From: Rhodobacteraceae bacterium SB2
Lineage (GTDB): Bacteria; Pseudomonadota; Alphaproteobacteria; Rhodobacterales; Rhodobacteraceae
Length of the DNA stretch: 64,000 nt
Direction of reading: 5' to 3'
Assembly: GCA_001642945.1 (NCBI GenBank)
Contig: LGRT01000013.1
Location: 372,001-436,000 of the forward strand
Positions 26,567 through 35,005 of this stretch are shown one piece after another. Each line of letters starts with the position of its first letter. The stretch's first letter is position 1. Under the pieces are notes generated by a model, which made no database searches, was not told the DNA's origin, and was given only the letters and a program-made list of their open reading frames with translations. The translations under genes and the position numbers were made by a program.

Positions 26567-26725
26567 ATGACTTTGGCCCGCCAACTTATTGCTGAGCGCC
26601 GCGCGCGCCTAAGCGCAGAACGCCTGCTGATCTTAAAGCAGGCCGAATTGTCGTTGGCAAACCAGAAGCTTTGGCTTTGGGGCTTTCATGCGGTGGATGG
26701 TTGGTTAAACTTTAAGAGCTTTTAA
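26567..26725 (+). CDS. Small protein resembling the N-terminal coiled coil of sensor kinases
   Basis: 52 residues from ATG at 26567, with AAGAGA about 9 bases upstream. Residues 3-35 form an amphipathic helix (RQLIAERRARLSAERLLILK then QAELSLANQKL) like the short linker coiled coil at the start of Rhodobacterales PAS/histidine-kinase sensors, but no PAS or kinase domain follows. The last 16 residues are aromatic-rich. It could be a remnant of a deleted sensor gene or a genuine small protein. It converges with the antiporter operon, overlapping its last gene by four bases. Confidence 0.35.
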   Translation: MTLARQLIAERRARLSAERLLILKQAELSLANQKLWLWGFHAVDGWLNFKSF

Positions 26726-28416
26726 AAATAACTGGCGATCAAAGTCACCGCCAATAGGATCGCAACCCAAATCACCATAGCGCCGGTTGGCCGCACGCGG
26801 GCCATTCCAGTTTCCGGGCTGTGCCAGCGGTATAACAAATTCTGAAACTGCCCAAGGTTTTTCAAAGCCGCCTCGCTTAACGCGGTCCAAATCAAGCCAA
26901 TCAACGCGGCAATCGGGCGGTAAAGCTTTGGGATCAAGCGCCGATAGATCCAATCAACATCCAAGTTCACCGCGCGTATTTCGGGCGGATGAATACCGCT
27001 GCGCATTAGAACTGCAAAAGCCAATAATGCAAAGCATAGCAATTGCAATTGGGCAATCACGTGATTGGTTGTGTAGGGTTTATAAACCACGTCATAGGGC
27101 AAAAGCGCGTAGAGCGGATCGGGGTAAACCCCAATGAAAACGCACAGAAACGCGGTAATCCCCATCGCCAGCTGCATGTTCCATGGGGCTTCTTTGGGGC
27201 GCAATCCACTGTCATGGCCAAAAAAGGTGAAATACGGGATTTTAATCCCTGAATGTGATAAAACACCAGCCGAGGCAAATACCAAGATGGCCCAGATGAT
27301 TGGATAATGTTCGTTTGCGGTCTCATCCATAATCAAAGATTTGGTGACAAATCCAGAGAAAAGCGGGAAAGCCGAAATTGAGGCGGCTCCGATCAAACAA
27401 AACAGGGCCGTACGCGGCATGGTACGGCAGAGCCCGCCCAGCTCCGAGGCTTTTGACGTGCCGGTTCGCAACAGCACCGCGCCGACGCTCATGAACAAAA
27501 GCGCTTTGTACAGAATATGCGCGAAGGCGTGAGAGGCGGTGCCGTTCAGGGCCATTTCGGTTCCAACACCAATGCCCACCACCATAAAGCCCAGCTGGTT
27601 GTTCAAACTATAGGCCAGAACGCGGCGCAGATCGTTTTCAATTTCGGCAAAGAAAATTGGAAACAGCGTCATCACAGCGCCGATATAAATTAGCATTTCA
27701 GTGCCGGCAAAGCCGCGGGCCAAAGCATAAACGGCTAATTTGGTGGTAAAGGCAGAAAGGATCACCGTGCCGGTGATGGTGGCGGCGGGGTAGCTGTCTT
27801 GCAACCAATTGTGCAAAAACGGAAAAGCGCATTTCATCCCAAAGGATAAAAAGATTAGCCAAGTGGCCAAGGATCCAAGCGTCATTTGCTCAAAGGCAAT
27901 AGAGCCTGTTTCGCGATATAGCAGCGCTGTGCCCGCCAGCAAAATCACACCCGAGGTGATTTGAATGATCAGATAGCGCATCCCGGTATGATACGCGCCC
28001 TCAGTGCGCCGCGCCCAGATCAAGAACACCGATGCAATCGCGGTGCCTTCCCAGTAAAAAAACAGCGTCACCAGATCCCCGGCAAAAACCGCTCCGATCG
28101 CCGAACCAGAATAAAGCACGGCGGCAATTTGCTGCACGGTATCTTTGATATGCCATGCGTAGAGATTGCCCAAAAACGCGGCAATACAGAAAATCAGCCC
28201 AAAAACGCGCGACAGTTTATCCACCCGCATCAGCTCAAGTTGCTGACCCAACAGATCAACCTGATAAAGGTTTCCTTCGGGCAAGGACCAGATCTGAAGC
28301 GCTGCCAGAACCGGTACAAGTAGCAAAAGCGCCGCCCGCATGGATCCTTTGGGCAACAGGGCGGCGCCCAGCGCGGCCAGAACAAAGAGATAGAACGTTG
28401 GCATCGCCTCAATCAT
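26722..28416 (-). CDS. Proton-conducting ND5/NuoL-like antiporter subunit (third large subunit)
   Basis: 564 residues with about 14-16 hydrophobic segments, homologous to NuoL/NuoM/MrpA/MrpD. Conserved channel residues are visible in FFYWEGTAIASVFLIW (helix 5 glutamate), KCAFPFLHNWLQDSYPA (helix 7 lysine) and ASHAFAHILYKALLFMSVGA (helix 8 lysine region). A C-terminal amphipathic stretch is followed by a final membrane segment. It is the last gene of the ten-gene operon. Its presence as a third large subunit besides two MrpD-like proteins is unusual for classic seven-gene Mrp. Confidence 0.85.
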   Translation of the reverse strand: MIEAMPTFYLFVLAALGAALLPKGSMRAALLLLVPVLAALQIWSLPEGNLYQVDLLGQQLELMRVDKLSRVFGLIFCIAAFLGNLYAWHIKDTVQQIAAVLYSGSAIGAVFAGDLVTLFFYWEGTAIASVFLIWARRTEGAYHTGMRYLIIQITSGVILLAGTALLYRETGSIAFEQMTLGSLATWLIFLSFGMKCAFPFLHNWLQDSYPAATITGTVILSAFTTKLAVYALARGFAGTEMLIYIGAVMTLFPIFFAEIENDLRRVLAYSLNNQLGFMVVGIGVGTEMALNGTASHAFAHILYKALLFMSVGAVLLRTGTSKASELGGLCRTMPRTALFCLIGAASISAFPLFSGFVTKSLIMDETANEHYPIIWAILVFASAGVLSHSGIKIPYFTFFGHDSGLRPKEAPWNMQLAMGITAFLCVFIGVYPDPLYALLPYDVVYKPYTTNHVIAQLQLLCFALLAFAVLMRSGIHPPEIRAVNLDVDWIYRRLIPKLYRPIAALIGLIWTALSEAALKNLGQFQNLLYRWHSPETGMARVRPTGAMVIWVAILLAVTLIASYF

Positions 28417-28756
28417 TATGTTGCCCCATCTCCAATTGATCGGCCGGATATTCTTCGCGATCGACTGATTTTTCGCCGTAATATGCCTCGTCGCGTTTGA
28501 TGAAGAGGCGCAGCGTTTTGGCGGCTAAAATCAACGCAGTGAACATGATAAACCCGTAGGCGCCGTAAAATCCTGGGATCTTTTCGATCGGGAAATGGCC
28601 GTATTTCTTATAGGTAAAATCTGACAGAAACAGCAGCAGGCACAGCGCAATAAGCGCGGCAAAAATTTTATTTGCATTGGCCGGTGTTGCAAACCACACG
28701 AATAGTTTCGCAAGGGGGCTATATCCGCTGGTGTCTTCGGGATGGTTCTTATCCAT
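28409..28756 (-). CDS. Small membrane protein of the Mrp-like operon
   Basis: 115 residues with two transmembrane segments (about 29-47 and 65-84) and charged ends. I recognise no family. It lies between two large antiporter subunits, 10 bases after one and overlapping the next by 8, so it is likely a small structural subunit of the complex. The position between two ND-like genes, and not between MrpC and MrpD, rules out a simple MrpC/NuoK duplicate. Confidence 0.7.
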   Translation of the reverse strand: MDKNHPEDTSGYSPLAKLFVWFATPANANKIFAALIALCLLLFLSDFTYKKYGHFPIEKIPGFYGAYGFIMFTALILAAKTLRLFIKRDEAYYGEKSVDREEYPADQLEMGQHND

Positions 28757-28766
28757 TTGCGCCTCC

Positions 28767-30239
28767 TTAATTTGTGGCCACGATCGGCATTAGAAAATCT
28801 TGAATATGCCCGGCATAGAAAAACAGCACCACGCAGCCAAAGGCGGTTGCTGCTGGGGGCCCCCAGACAAGCGGCGAGGCCTCTGCAGATTGCGCCAGTT
28901 CGGCATCTGTATCGTTGCTCAAGAAAAACCCCTTTGCCACCAACGGCAGCAAATAGGCCACGTTCAACAGCGAGCTCACCAGCAAAACGCCCAGTATAAA
29001 CAGATGTTCGGCATCCACTGCACCCACCATCAGCAGCCATTTACTCCAAGAGCCGCCCAAAGGTGGCAAACCAATGATCGATAAGGCACCGATCAAAAAG
29101 GCGATAAAAGTGATCGGCATACGCCGCCCCAAACCGGTCATCTGGCTGATTTCAGTGCGGTGGGTGGCAACATAGATCGAGCCAGCGCACATGAATAAGG
29201 TGATTTTACCCATCGCATGCATGACCACATGCAGCCCGCCGCCCAATATCCCCATGGAACTGGCCAACGCCACGCCCAGCGTGATGTAAGACAATTGGCT
29301 GATCGTGGAGTACGCGAGCCGCGCCTTTAAATTATCTTTGGTCATGGCAATGACAGAAGCGGCCAGGATCGAGAAGGCCGCGAGCCACATCAACCAGGTT
29401 GAGGCGCCGCTTTCTGCTAGAAACTCGATGCCAAAGATATATATCCCAACTTTCAGCATGGTAAAGACGCCGGCTTTCACAACGGCAACGGCGTGCAGCA
29501 AAGCGCTCACCGGTGTCGGCGCGACCATCGCCGCGGGCAGCCAGCGGTGAAAAGGCATCAGTGCGGCTTTGCCAATGCCAAAGGCGTAAAGCGCCAGCAG
29601 GATGGCAACGCTGGGGCCCGCGATCAGCCCTTGCAAAATGCCGCCTTTTGCAAAATCAAGCGTGCCTGCAACCGCGTAGGTCCAGATGATCGCCACCAAT
29701 TGCAAGCCGATGGACGTACCGATCAAAATACCCAGATAGGTGCGCGCGCCCTTAATCGCAGCCATATTGCCCTTATGCGCCACCAGCGGATAGGTTGAGA
29801 GCGTCAGCGCCTCATAAAATAGAAAGAGGGTAAACATATTGGCGGCAAAAGCGATGCCCATCACCGAAAAAATAGCGAAAGAGAAACAGGCAAAGAATCT
29901 TGCATGATTGTCTTCATTATTGCCGCGCATATAGCCAAGACCATAGAGATGCGTGACGATCCATAGCCCCGAGGCCAAGAGCGCAAACATCAAGCCCAAA
30001 GGCTCAACATTGAAGGCCAATTCCAGACCCGGCATAACCGTCAGGAAAGTAAAGGTTTCTGTGGTTGTATTGCCCACATTGGCCAAAATATTCAGCACCA
30101 CCATGAAGGTGGCAATCGCGGCACCCAATGTCAGCCCGTCGCGCAGATCGGGGCTGTTGCGCAGCAGCATATTGCTGAGAACAGCCGCGCCGGGCAGTAG
30201 CATTGAAAGCAGAATTGCGAAGGATGTTTCCATTGCCAT
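28767..30239 (-). CDS. Proton-conducting NuoM/MrpD-like antiporter subunit
   Basis: 490 residues and about 14 transmembrane segments. TLFLFYEALTLSTYPLVAH carries the helix-5 glutamate, GKAALMPFHRWLPAAM the helix-7 lysine, and SALLHAVAVVKAGVFTMLK a further pair of channel lysines. It is one of three large ion-translocating subunits of the operon, starting six bases after the preceding one. Proton or sodium translocation is inferred from family. Confidence 0.87.
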   Translation of the reverse strand: MAMETSFAILLSMLLPGAAVLSNMLLRNSPDLRDGLTLGAAIATFMVVLNILANVGNTTTETFTFLTVMPGLELAFNVEPLGLMFALLASGLWIVTHLYGLGYMRGNNEDNHARFFACFSFAIFSVMGIAFAANMFTLFLFYEALTLSTYPLVAHKGNMAAIKGARTYLGILIGTSIGLQLVAIIWTYAVAGTLDFAKGGILQGLIAGPSVAILLALYAFGIGKAALMPFHRWLPAAMVAPTPVSALLHAVAVVKAGVFTMLKVGIYIFGIEFLAESGASTWLMWLAAFSILAASVIAMTKDNLKARLAYSTISQLSYITLGVALASSMGILGGGLHVVMHAMGKITLFMCAGSIYVATHRTEISQMTGLGRRMPITFIAFLIGALSIIGLPPLGGSWSKWLLMVGAVDAEHLFILGVLLVSSLLNVAYLLPLVAKGFFLSNDTDAELAQSAEASPLVWGPPAATAFGCVVLFFYAGHIQDFLMPIVATN

Positions 30240-30245
30240 ATACCC

Positions 30246-31772
30246 CTAGCGCATTCCTGCGGATCCGGCCAAAAGACCTTCCGCTGCGCTGCGCGCTGCG
30301 CTGAGCGTGATGTCTGTGTCAAAGCCAAAATAGATGCAGGCTAACGCCATAACCCAAAGTGGGATCATCATCATTAAGGGCACGTTTTGATCTTGCAGGC
30401 CCTCGGCAGGTTGCGCCAAATACAGCGTTTCGATCAATTTCCACACATAGATCACAGCCAGCAAAGACGAGGCCACGATCAACAAAGCGATTGGCCAGAG
30501 GCCTTGCTCCAATGTGGCTTCAACCAAAAGCCATTTGCTCAGAAAACCGGCCGTGCCTGGAACGCCGATCAAAGACAGCCCGGCCACCACCATCGCGGCG
30601 CTGGTCCAAGGCATGGTTTTTCCGCGTCCGCGTAAGTTATGGTAAAACGACCCGCTGCCATTCAGCACATAGACGCCCACCCCCATGAACAGCGCGGCTT
30701 TTGTGATGCCGTGGTTGAACAGATGGATCATCGTTGCCATCAACCCGCTTTCTGACAGCAGCGCGATGCCCAAAAGCATATATCCCACTTGCCCGATGCT
30801 GGAATAGGCCAGCATGCGCTTGAGATCACGCTGCAAAATCGCCGTGTAAGACGCAGCGAACATCGCCAAAATTGCAAAAGGGTAAAGAATAAGATCAAGC
30901 GTTGGCACTTCGGCCAGAAACCCTGGCTGAAAGACGCTGAACAGGAATCGCAGCATCACATAGATAGCCACTTTTGTGGCCGTTGCGGCGAGAAAGCTGG
31001 TGATTGCTGAGGGGGCGTATGTATAGGCATTGGGCAGCCATAAATGCAGTGGGAAAATTGCTACTTTTAACCCCATGCCCACCATGATGAAGGCAAAGGC
31101 GGCGCGCACGGTACGGCTATCATATTGGTTTTCGATGCGATCTGCGAGATCGGCCATATTCAACGTGCCGGTGGCCATATAAAGAAAGCCAACGCCAATC
31201 ACAAAGAAGGTGGCGCCTATCGTGCCCATGATCAGATAATTATACGAGGCCGTCAGGGCCCGCTTATCACGATGTGCGCCCTGCGCGATCAACACATAGG
31301 TAGACAGCGATGAGATTTCCAAAAACACGAACACATTGAAGGCATCGCCTGTAATCGTAACGCCCAGAAGCCCCGTGAAACAAAGCAAAAACAGTGCGTA
31401 AAACAGCGTCTGCGCGCTTTCGGGCAATTCCCGCGCCACGCTGGCTTTGGCATAGGGCAACACTAAGGTGCTGATCCCCGAGACCAGCAGCAGCACGAAT
31501 GCATTGGCCGTGTCGACGCGGTATTCGATGCCCAAAGGTGGCGCCCAGCCCCCCAATTGATAAGAAATAACAGAGCCATCAATCACTTGGCTTAACAGCA
31601 TTCCCGCGATCACAAAGGAGGCGGCGCTGGCAATAAAGGCGATCGGCCAAGCCAGATCGCGGCGGCCAATGAACACAATCAAGGGTGCCGCGACGAAGGG
31701 CACCAGAATTTCTAGGATCGGCAAATGCTCGCTGAGCGTCATCGCGGTATGATGAACGGTTTCACTTGCCAT
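30246..31772 (-). CDS. mrpD: Na+/H+ antiporter subunit D (MrpD/MnhD)
   Basis: 508 residues. The core motifs are DAFNVFVFLEISSLSTYVLI (helix-5 glutamate), GLKVAIFPLHLWLPNAYTYA (helix-7 lysine) and a LFNHGITKAALFMGVG segment with the helix-12 lysine. DLKRMLAYSSIGQVGYMLLG is the typical ND2/4/5 signature. ATG at 31772 overlaps the mrpC stop; a GTG one codon upstream is also open. It follows mrpC as in standard Mrp operons. Confidence 0.92.
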   Translation of the reverse strand: MASETVHHTAMTLSEHLPILEILVPFVAAPLIVFIGRRDLAWPIAFIASAASFVIAGMLLSQVIDGSVISYQLGGWAPPLGIEYRVDTANAFVLLLVSGISTLVLPYAKASVARELPESAQTLFYALFLLCFTGLLGVTITGDAFNVFVFLEISSLSTYVLIAQGAHRDKRALTASYNYLIMGTIGATFFVIGVGFLYMATGTLNMADLADRIENQYDSRTVRAAFAFIMVGMGLKVAIFPLHLWLPNAYTYAPSAITSFLAATATKVAIYVMLRFLFSVFQPGFLAEVPTLDLILYPFAILAMFAASYTAILQRDLKRMLAYSSIGQVGYMLLGIALLSESGLMATMIHLFNHGITKAALFMGVGVYVLNGSGSFYHNLRGRGKTMPWTSAAMVVAGLSLIGVPGTAGFLSKWLLVEATLEQGLWPIALLIVASSLLAVIYVWKLIETLYLAQPAEGLQDQNVPLMMMIPLWVMALACIYFGFDTDITLSAARSAAEGLLAGSAGMR

Positions 31773-32206
31773 CACACGGCCTCTTTCATTGCAGTATCCG
31801 AGGCTTTGATTTCAGATTGAAATAAGGCCTCTTCGGCCTCGGCAATCTGCGCTTCTTCAATATTGTGGTATTCTTCGCGGATACGGATAATCAACGCCAA
31901 GCCCAAAGATGTAGTGGCAACGCCCACCACAATCGCAGTGAGAATAAGCACATGCGGAAGCGGGTTTGAATAGAGCGTATCTGGATCAACTTTCAAATCT
32001 AAAGGAAAGATCGGCGCGGTGCCGCCGGCAATTTTTCCCATTGAAATATAGAGCATGAAAACAGAGGTTTGAAAGATATTCAGACCAACAATTTTCTTTA
32101 CCAGATTGCCTTTGGCAATCACGATGTAAAGGCCGGTCATCATCAATAGAATAAACAACCAGTAATTGGCGTGCCCTATCACAAATTCAAGCATTGGCGT
32201 ATCCAT
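31772..32206 (-). CDS. mrpC: Na+/H+ antiporter subunit C (MrpC/MnhC, NuoK-like)
   Basis: 144 residues with three transmembrane segments, NuoK-like. IVAKGNLVKKIVGLNIFQTS and LTAIVVGVATTSLGLALI are the family's signatures. An acidic C-terminal tail of about 40 residues is longer than in most MrpC. ATG at 32206 is preferred because GAGGAT lies eight bases upstream; the frame also offers ATG at 32221 inside mrpB and 32194. Confidence 0.9.
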   Translation of the reverse strand: MDTPMLEFVIGHANYWLFILLMMTGLYIVIAKGNLVKKIVGLNIFQTSVFMLYISMGKIAGGTAPIFPLDLKVDPDTLYSNPLPHVLILTAIVVGVATTSLGLALIIRIREEYHNIEEAQIAEAEEALFQSEIKASDTAMKEAV

Positions 32207-32207
32207 T

Positions 32208-32648
32208 CTACCAATCCTCATCGCTTAAAATTGGTGCGCGGGCCGCGAAGGCATAATAGATCGCCACCATGACCCCCGTCACCGTGATGCCAACGCCTGC
32301 TTCGACGATCAAAATCCCCAAATGTTGACCATGCGAGGGATGTTGGGGGTCAATCGCGGCATAATCCAAATAGGCATAGCCCATAAACAAGCTATAAATC
32401 CCCGTGCCTGCATAAAGCAAAACGCCAAAGGCCAGCAATTTATGCACCAACCAAGGTGGAAACACTTGCTTGGCCTTTTTTAGGCTGAAGACCAATCCGT
32501 AGATGATAAACCCAACAGCCATAATCACGCCGGCTTGGAAGCCGCCACCGGGCGAGTAATCACCGTGGAATTGAACGTATAAAGCGAAGAGAAAAATCGT
32601 GCCTACCAGAAGCTTGGTAATCACCCGCAAGATAAGATGGTGACGCAT
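32208..32648 (-). CDS. mrpB: Na+/H+ antiporter subunit B (MrpB/MnhB)
   Basis: 146 residues, four transmembrane segments. LYVQFHGDYSPGGGFQAGVI is the diagnostic MnhB motif, followed by a second conserved region around VEAGVGITVTGVMVAIYYAF. The start overlaps the preceding fused subunit by one base and the end runs into mrpC, so the genes are tightly coupled. Confidence 0.93.
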   Translation of the reverse strand: MRHHLILRVITKLLVGTIFLFALYVQFHGDYSPGGGFQAGVIMAVGFIIYGLVFSLKKAKQVFPPWLVHKLLAFGVLLYAGTGIYSLFMGYAYLDYAAIDPQHPSHGQHLGILIVEAGVGITVTGVMVAIYYAFAARAPILSDEDW

Positions 32649-33196
32649 CAGCTGGCCTCCTTCTGCGCGTCATCGTCCTGATCCTCGGGGCGCCGACGCC
32701 GGCGCAATCCGCTGATCAGCATCAACACACCAATCCCAGCGGCGAACACCACCGCGGTTTCCCCCAACGTATCATACCCGCGATAGCTGGCCAAAATCGC
32801 AGTCACTGCGTTTGGCACGTGGATATCATGCGGAATATCATGCAAATAAGCTGGGCCAAGATGCGTGTGAACGGGCGCTTCAGGCGCGCCAAAGCTCGGC
32901 ATATCGAGCGTGCCGTAAACCAGTGCCGCGCCGGTGACAATCACCGCAAGTAAGGGGATTAGGTTTGGTTTATGGCTGACTTTCTCAGCGCGCGATGTCA
33001 GCGCCAATGTGCTGAGCATCAATACTGTTGAAATTCCTGCGCCCACGGCCGCTTCGGTAAAGGCCACATCAACGGCATCAAGCGTGATAAAAAGCAAGGC
33101 AGAAAGCAGGCTAAACACCCCCGACAGCGCCACGATAGCAAACAAAGAATGCGTGCGCACCACTGCCAAAGCGGTGATCACCAACATGCTGAACAA
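32648..33196 (-). CDS. Fused MbhD/MbhE-like subunit (MrpA C-terminal equivalent)
   Basis: 182 residues from TTG at 33196. The first part (LDAVDVAFTEAAVGAGISTV) is the DUF4040/MbhD domain; the second (SYRGYDTLGETAVVFAAGIG) is the MbhE/MrpA C-terminal domain. In classic Mrp both sit at the end of MrpA; here they are one separate gene, as a fusion of archaeal MbhD and MbhE. Family members begin MESxINIAL; the frame continues upstream as ESFINIALF, but the codon at the expected start (33220-33218) is ATA. An AGGTGA lies six bases before that ATA, so the true start may be there. Confidence 0.85.
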   Translation of the reverse strand: MFSMLVITALAVVRTHSLFAIVALSGVFSLLSALLFITLDAVDVAFTEAAVGAGISTVLMLSTLALTSRAEKVSHKPNLIPLLAVIVTGAALVYGTLDMPSFGAPEAPVHTHLGPAYLHDIPHDIHVPNAVTAILASYRGYDTLGETAVVFAAGIGVLMLISGLRRRRRPEDQDDDAQKEAS

Positions 33197-33216
33197 GGCT
33201 ATATTAATGAAGCTTT

Positions 33217-33591
33217 CTATGCGTCACCTGTTTGGTTTTTATCAGCCGCTTCTGCGGCAGCCTTTTGCGGCGAAGTTTGGGGTAATTTAGGTGGCCGCAG
33301 CCCAGATACCAGCGCGGCATTGGCCACAGCATGGGTTGAGGTTGGGCCGGTGACCAACATAAAAATGCCGATCACACCAAGTTTAAAGGCGATCAATGTC
33401 CAGCCCGTTTGCAGCGCCATCCCGATCAGCAGCAAGATCATGCCGGCTGATTCTGTCACCGAGGCGGCATGTAGGCGTGACCAGAAATCGGGAAAGCGCA
33501 AAATACCAACGGCGCCGATAATCACGAAAAAAGATCCGGCAAGGATCATCGCCCAGCTTAAGATATCGATCAAGAGCGCGGGAAAGGTCAT
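33217..33591 (-). CDS. mrpG: Na+/H+ antiporter subunit G (MrpG/MnhG)
   Basis: 124 residues with three transmembrane segments. GAVGILRFPDFWSRLHAASV is the MnhG signature, and GVIGIFMLVTGPTSTHAVAN the second conserved half. ATG at 33591 overlaps the mrpF stop (ATGA) with GAGGAG upstream. The longer open frame to 33621 is not needed. The C-terminal 25 residues are polar and variable. Confidence 0.92.
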   Translation of the reverse strand: MTFPALLIDILSWAMILAGSFFVIIGAVGILRFPDFWSRLHAASVTESAGMILLLIGMALQTGWTLIAFKLGVIGIFMLVTGPTSTHAVANAALVSGLRPPKLPQTSPQKAAAEAADKNQTGDA

Positions 33592-33881
33592 TCTTTTGGC
33601 TCCTCTTGCTTGGGCGTCCACAGCGCGTCGCCGATCGCCCGATATCTGAAAAACTTCAAAATTGCGATCGTGCCAACAAAGTTGATCAGAGCATAAAGCA
33701 GCGCGATATCCAAAAAATCCGGGCGCCCGGTTAAAAACCCGACCACACCGATCAGCAGCACTGTATGCGTCCCAAAGGCGTTTCCTGCCAAAACGCGATC
33801 ATAAAGCGTGGGGCCTTTGATCAAGCGGATTAGCACCAGCAACATAGCAACAAAAATGGCGATGGCGGCAATTTCAAACAT
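33588..33881 (-). CDS. mrpF: Na+/H+ antiporter subunit F (MrpF/MnhF)
   Basis: 97 residues, three transmembrane segments. RLIKGPTLYDRVLAGNAFGT is the MnhF signature and GRPDFLDIALLYALINFVGT completes the family pattern. It is two bases downstream of mrpE and overlaps mrpG, consistent with the E-F-G order of Mrp and Mbh operons. Confidence 0.93.
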   Translation of the reverse strand: MFEIAAIAIFVAMLLVLIRLIKGPTLYDRVLAGNAFGTHTVLLIGVVGFLTGRPDFLDIALLYALINFVGTIAILKFFRYRAIGDALWTPKQEEPKE

Positions 33882-33883
33882 GC

Positions 33884-34363
33884 TCAGGCCCGCTCCGTTT
33901 CAATCTCGGTGACGCGACGGTCCATATCGGCCAATGCCTCAAGATCTTCATCTGAATAGGCAAGCGCGTGGATTTGGAAATCACCCTGCTCTGTTTCAAC
34001 GGTCAGCGTTCCGGGTGTCAAGGTGATCGAATTGGCAAAGATCACCTGCCCCAAATCAGTAGATTGAGAATAAGGAATTTCAAAGAAATGCTGCCGTTGT
34101 GGCGCCTGGCCCGACAAGATAACTTTGGTGACCGCCCAATTCGATTTGGCAATTTCACCCAGCAACCAGATAAAATAGGTCAGAAATTTGATCGGGTTTA
34201 AGGCAACCGTCACACGATCGCCGTCAACTTGATCCATCCGCCGCACGATAAACAAAACCAACATCACCGAGGCGATGCCAAATCCCACCAGCATCGGCTT
34301 GTAAATGCCTGACAGCAACAGCCAAAGCGCGATCATAAATATAGCTGATGCGATGGTCTTCAC
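33884..34363 (-). CDS. mrpE: Na+/H+ antiporter subunit E (MrpE/MnhE)
   Basis: 159 residues from GTG at 34363. Two N-terminal hydrophobic segments (about 4-45) are followed by a cytoplasmic domain with SITLTPGTLTVETEQGDFQI, the MrpE hallmark. The reading frame is open to 34489, but GTG at 34363 has GAGGAA eight bases upstream and gives the normal MrpE length. It is the first gene of the operon. Confidence 0.92.
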   Translation of the reverse strand: MKTIASAIFMIALWLLLSGIYKPMLVGFGIASVMLVLFIVRRMDQVDGDRVTVALNPIKFLTYFIWLLGEIAKSNWAVTKVILSGQAPQRQHFFEIPYSQSTDLGQVIFANSITLTPGTLTVETEQGDFQIHALAYSDEDLEALADMDRRVTEIETERA

Positions 34364-34460
34364 GACGGTTTCCTCAACGGTGCTGCTCTTTTTTATCAAA
34401 CCGCGATTACCAGCCTTGGGGAGGCAAACGCGCGCAGTGTATATAAAACTTAAATGATCC

Positions 34461-34476
34461 TGTACACCAGTGAACA
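34461..34476. promoter_or_regulatory. Inverted repeat upstream of the Mrp-like operon, possible MarR operator
   Basis: TGTACAC-CA-GTGAACA, a 16-bp near-palindrome with one mismatch per arm, about 100 bp before mrpE and about 70 bp after the end of the MarR gene. Size and symmetry suit a MarR-type dimer. No binding evidence. Confidence 0.4.
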
Positions 34477-34543
34477 AAAAACTTTTCAAGATTTTTTTGC
34501 GCGGCGTCTATTTTTTAATCTTATCTTGATTTTATTCTTCGCA

Positions 34544-35005
34544 TTAGGTGTTTTTTTTGGGCTCGGTTTCGGCTCCTAGCCGCAGGCGTAGATCTCGCAA
34601 AACCGGTAGCAAGAGGCGGGTTTTATCTTCCCCCATTTGTTCTACGACCTCTTGTATCATTGGGGTGAGCGCGCTGAGTGCGGCATCTCTTGCCTGCGAG
34701 CCGGCAGGGCTGAGCGCAACCAATTTGCGGCGCGCATCATCCCAATCTGGGCGGATATGAATATAGCCAGCCATCTCAAGTTTGCTGAGCGTGTTGGTCA
34801 TTGCGCCGCGCGTGACGTGAAAGCTTTTGGCCAATTGCGCGGGAGTGCGTTCATTGCCGATATGCGCCAATTGGTTGAGAACTGAGAAATGAGATAATTC
34901 CATCCCTTTGGGCAGCGCGCGGGCCAGTTGATTGCGCAGCAATTGTTCAACGGTCAGCAATTCGCTGAAAAACAAAATGGCAAGTGGGTTTTGAGCATCA
35001 CTCAT
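34544..35005 (-). CDS. MarR-family transcriptional regulator
   Basis: 153 residues. A winged helix-turn-helix (about 45-105) contains RTPAQLAKSFHVTRGAMTNT and the wing RPDWDDARRKLVALS, typical of MarR. ATG at 35005 overlaps the nitrilase stop by eight bases; the longer frame to 35098 runs inside that gene. It lies upstream of the antiporter operon on the same strand and may control it, or the nitrilase-containing unit. Ligand unknown. Confidence 0.88.
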   Translation of the reverse strand: MSDAQNPLAILFFSELLTVEQLLRNQLARALPKGMELSHFSVLNQLAHIGNERTPAQLAKSFHVTRGAMTNTLSKLEMAGYIHIRPDWDDARRKLVALSPAGSQARDAALSALTPMIQEVVEQMGEDKTRLLLPVLRDLRLRLGAETEPKKNT

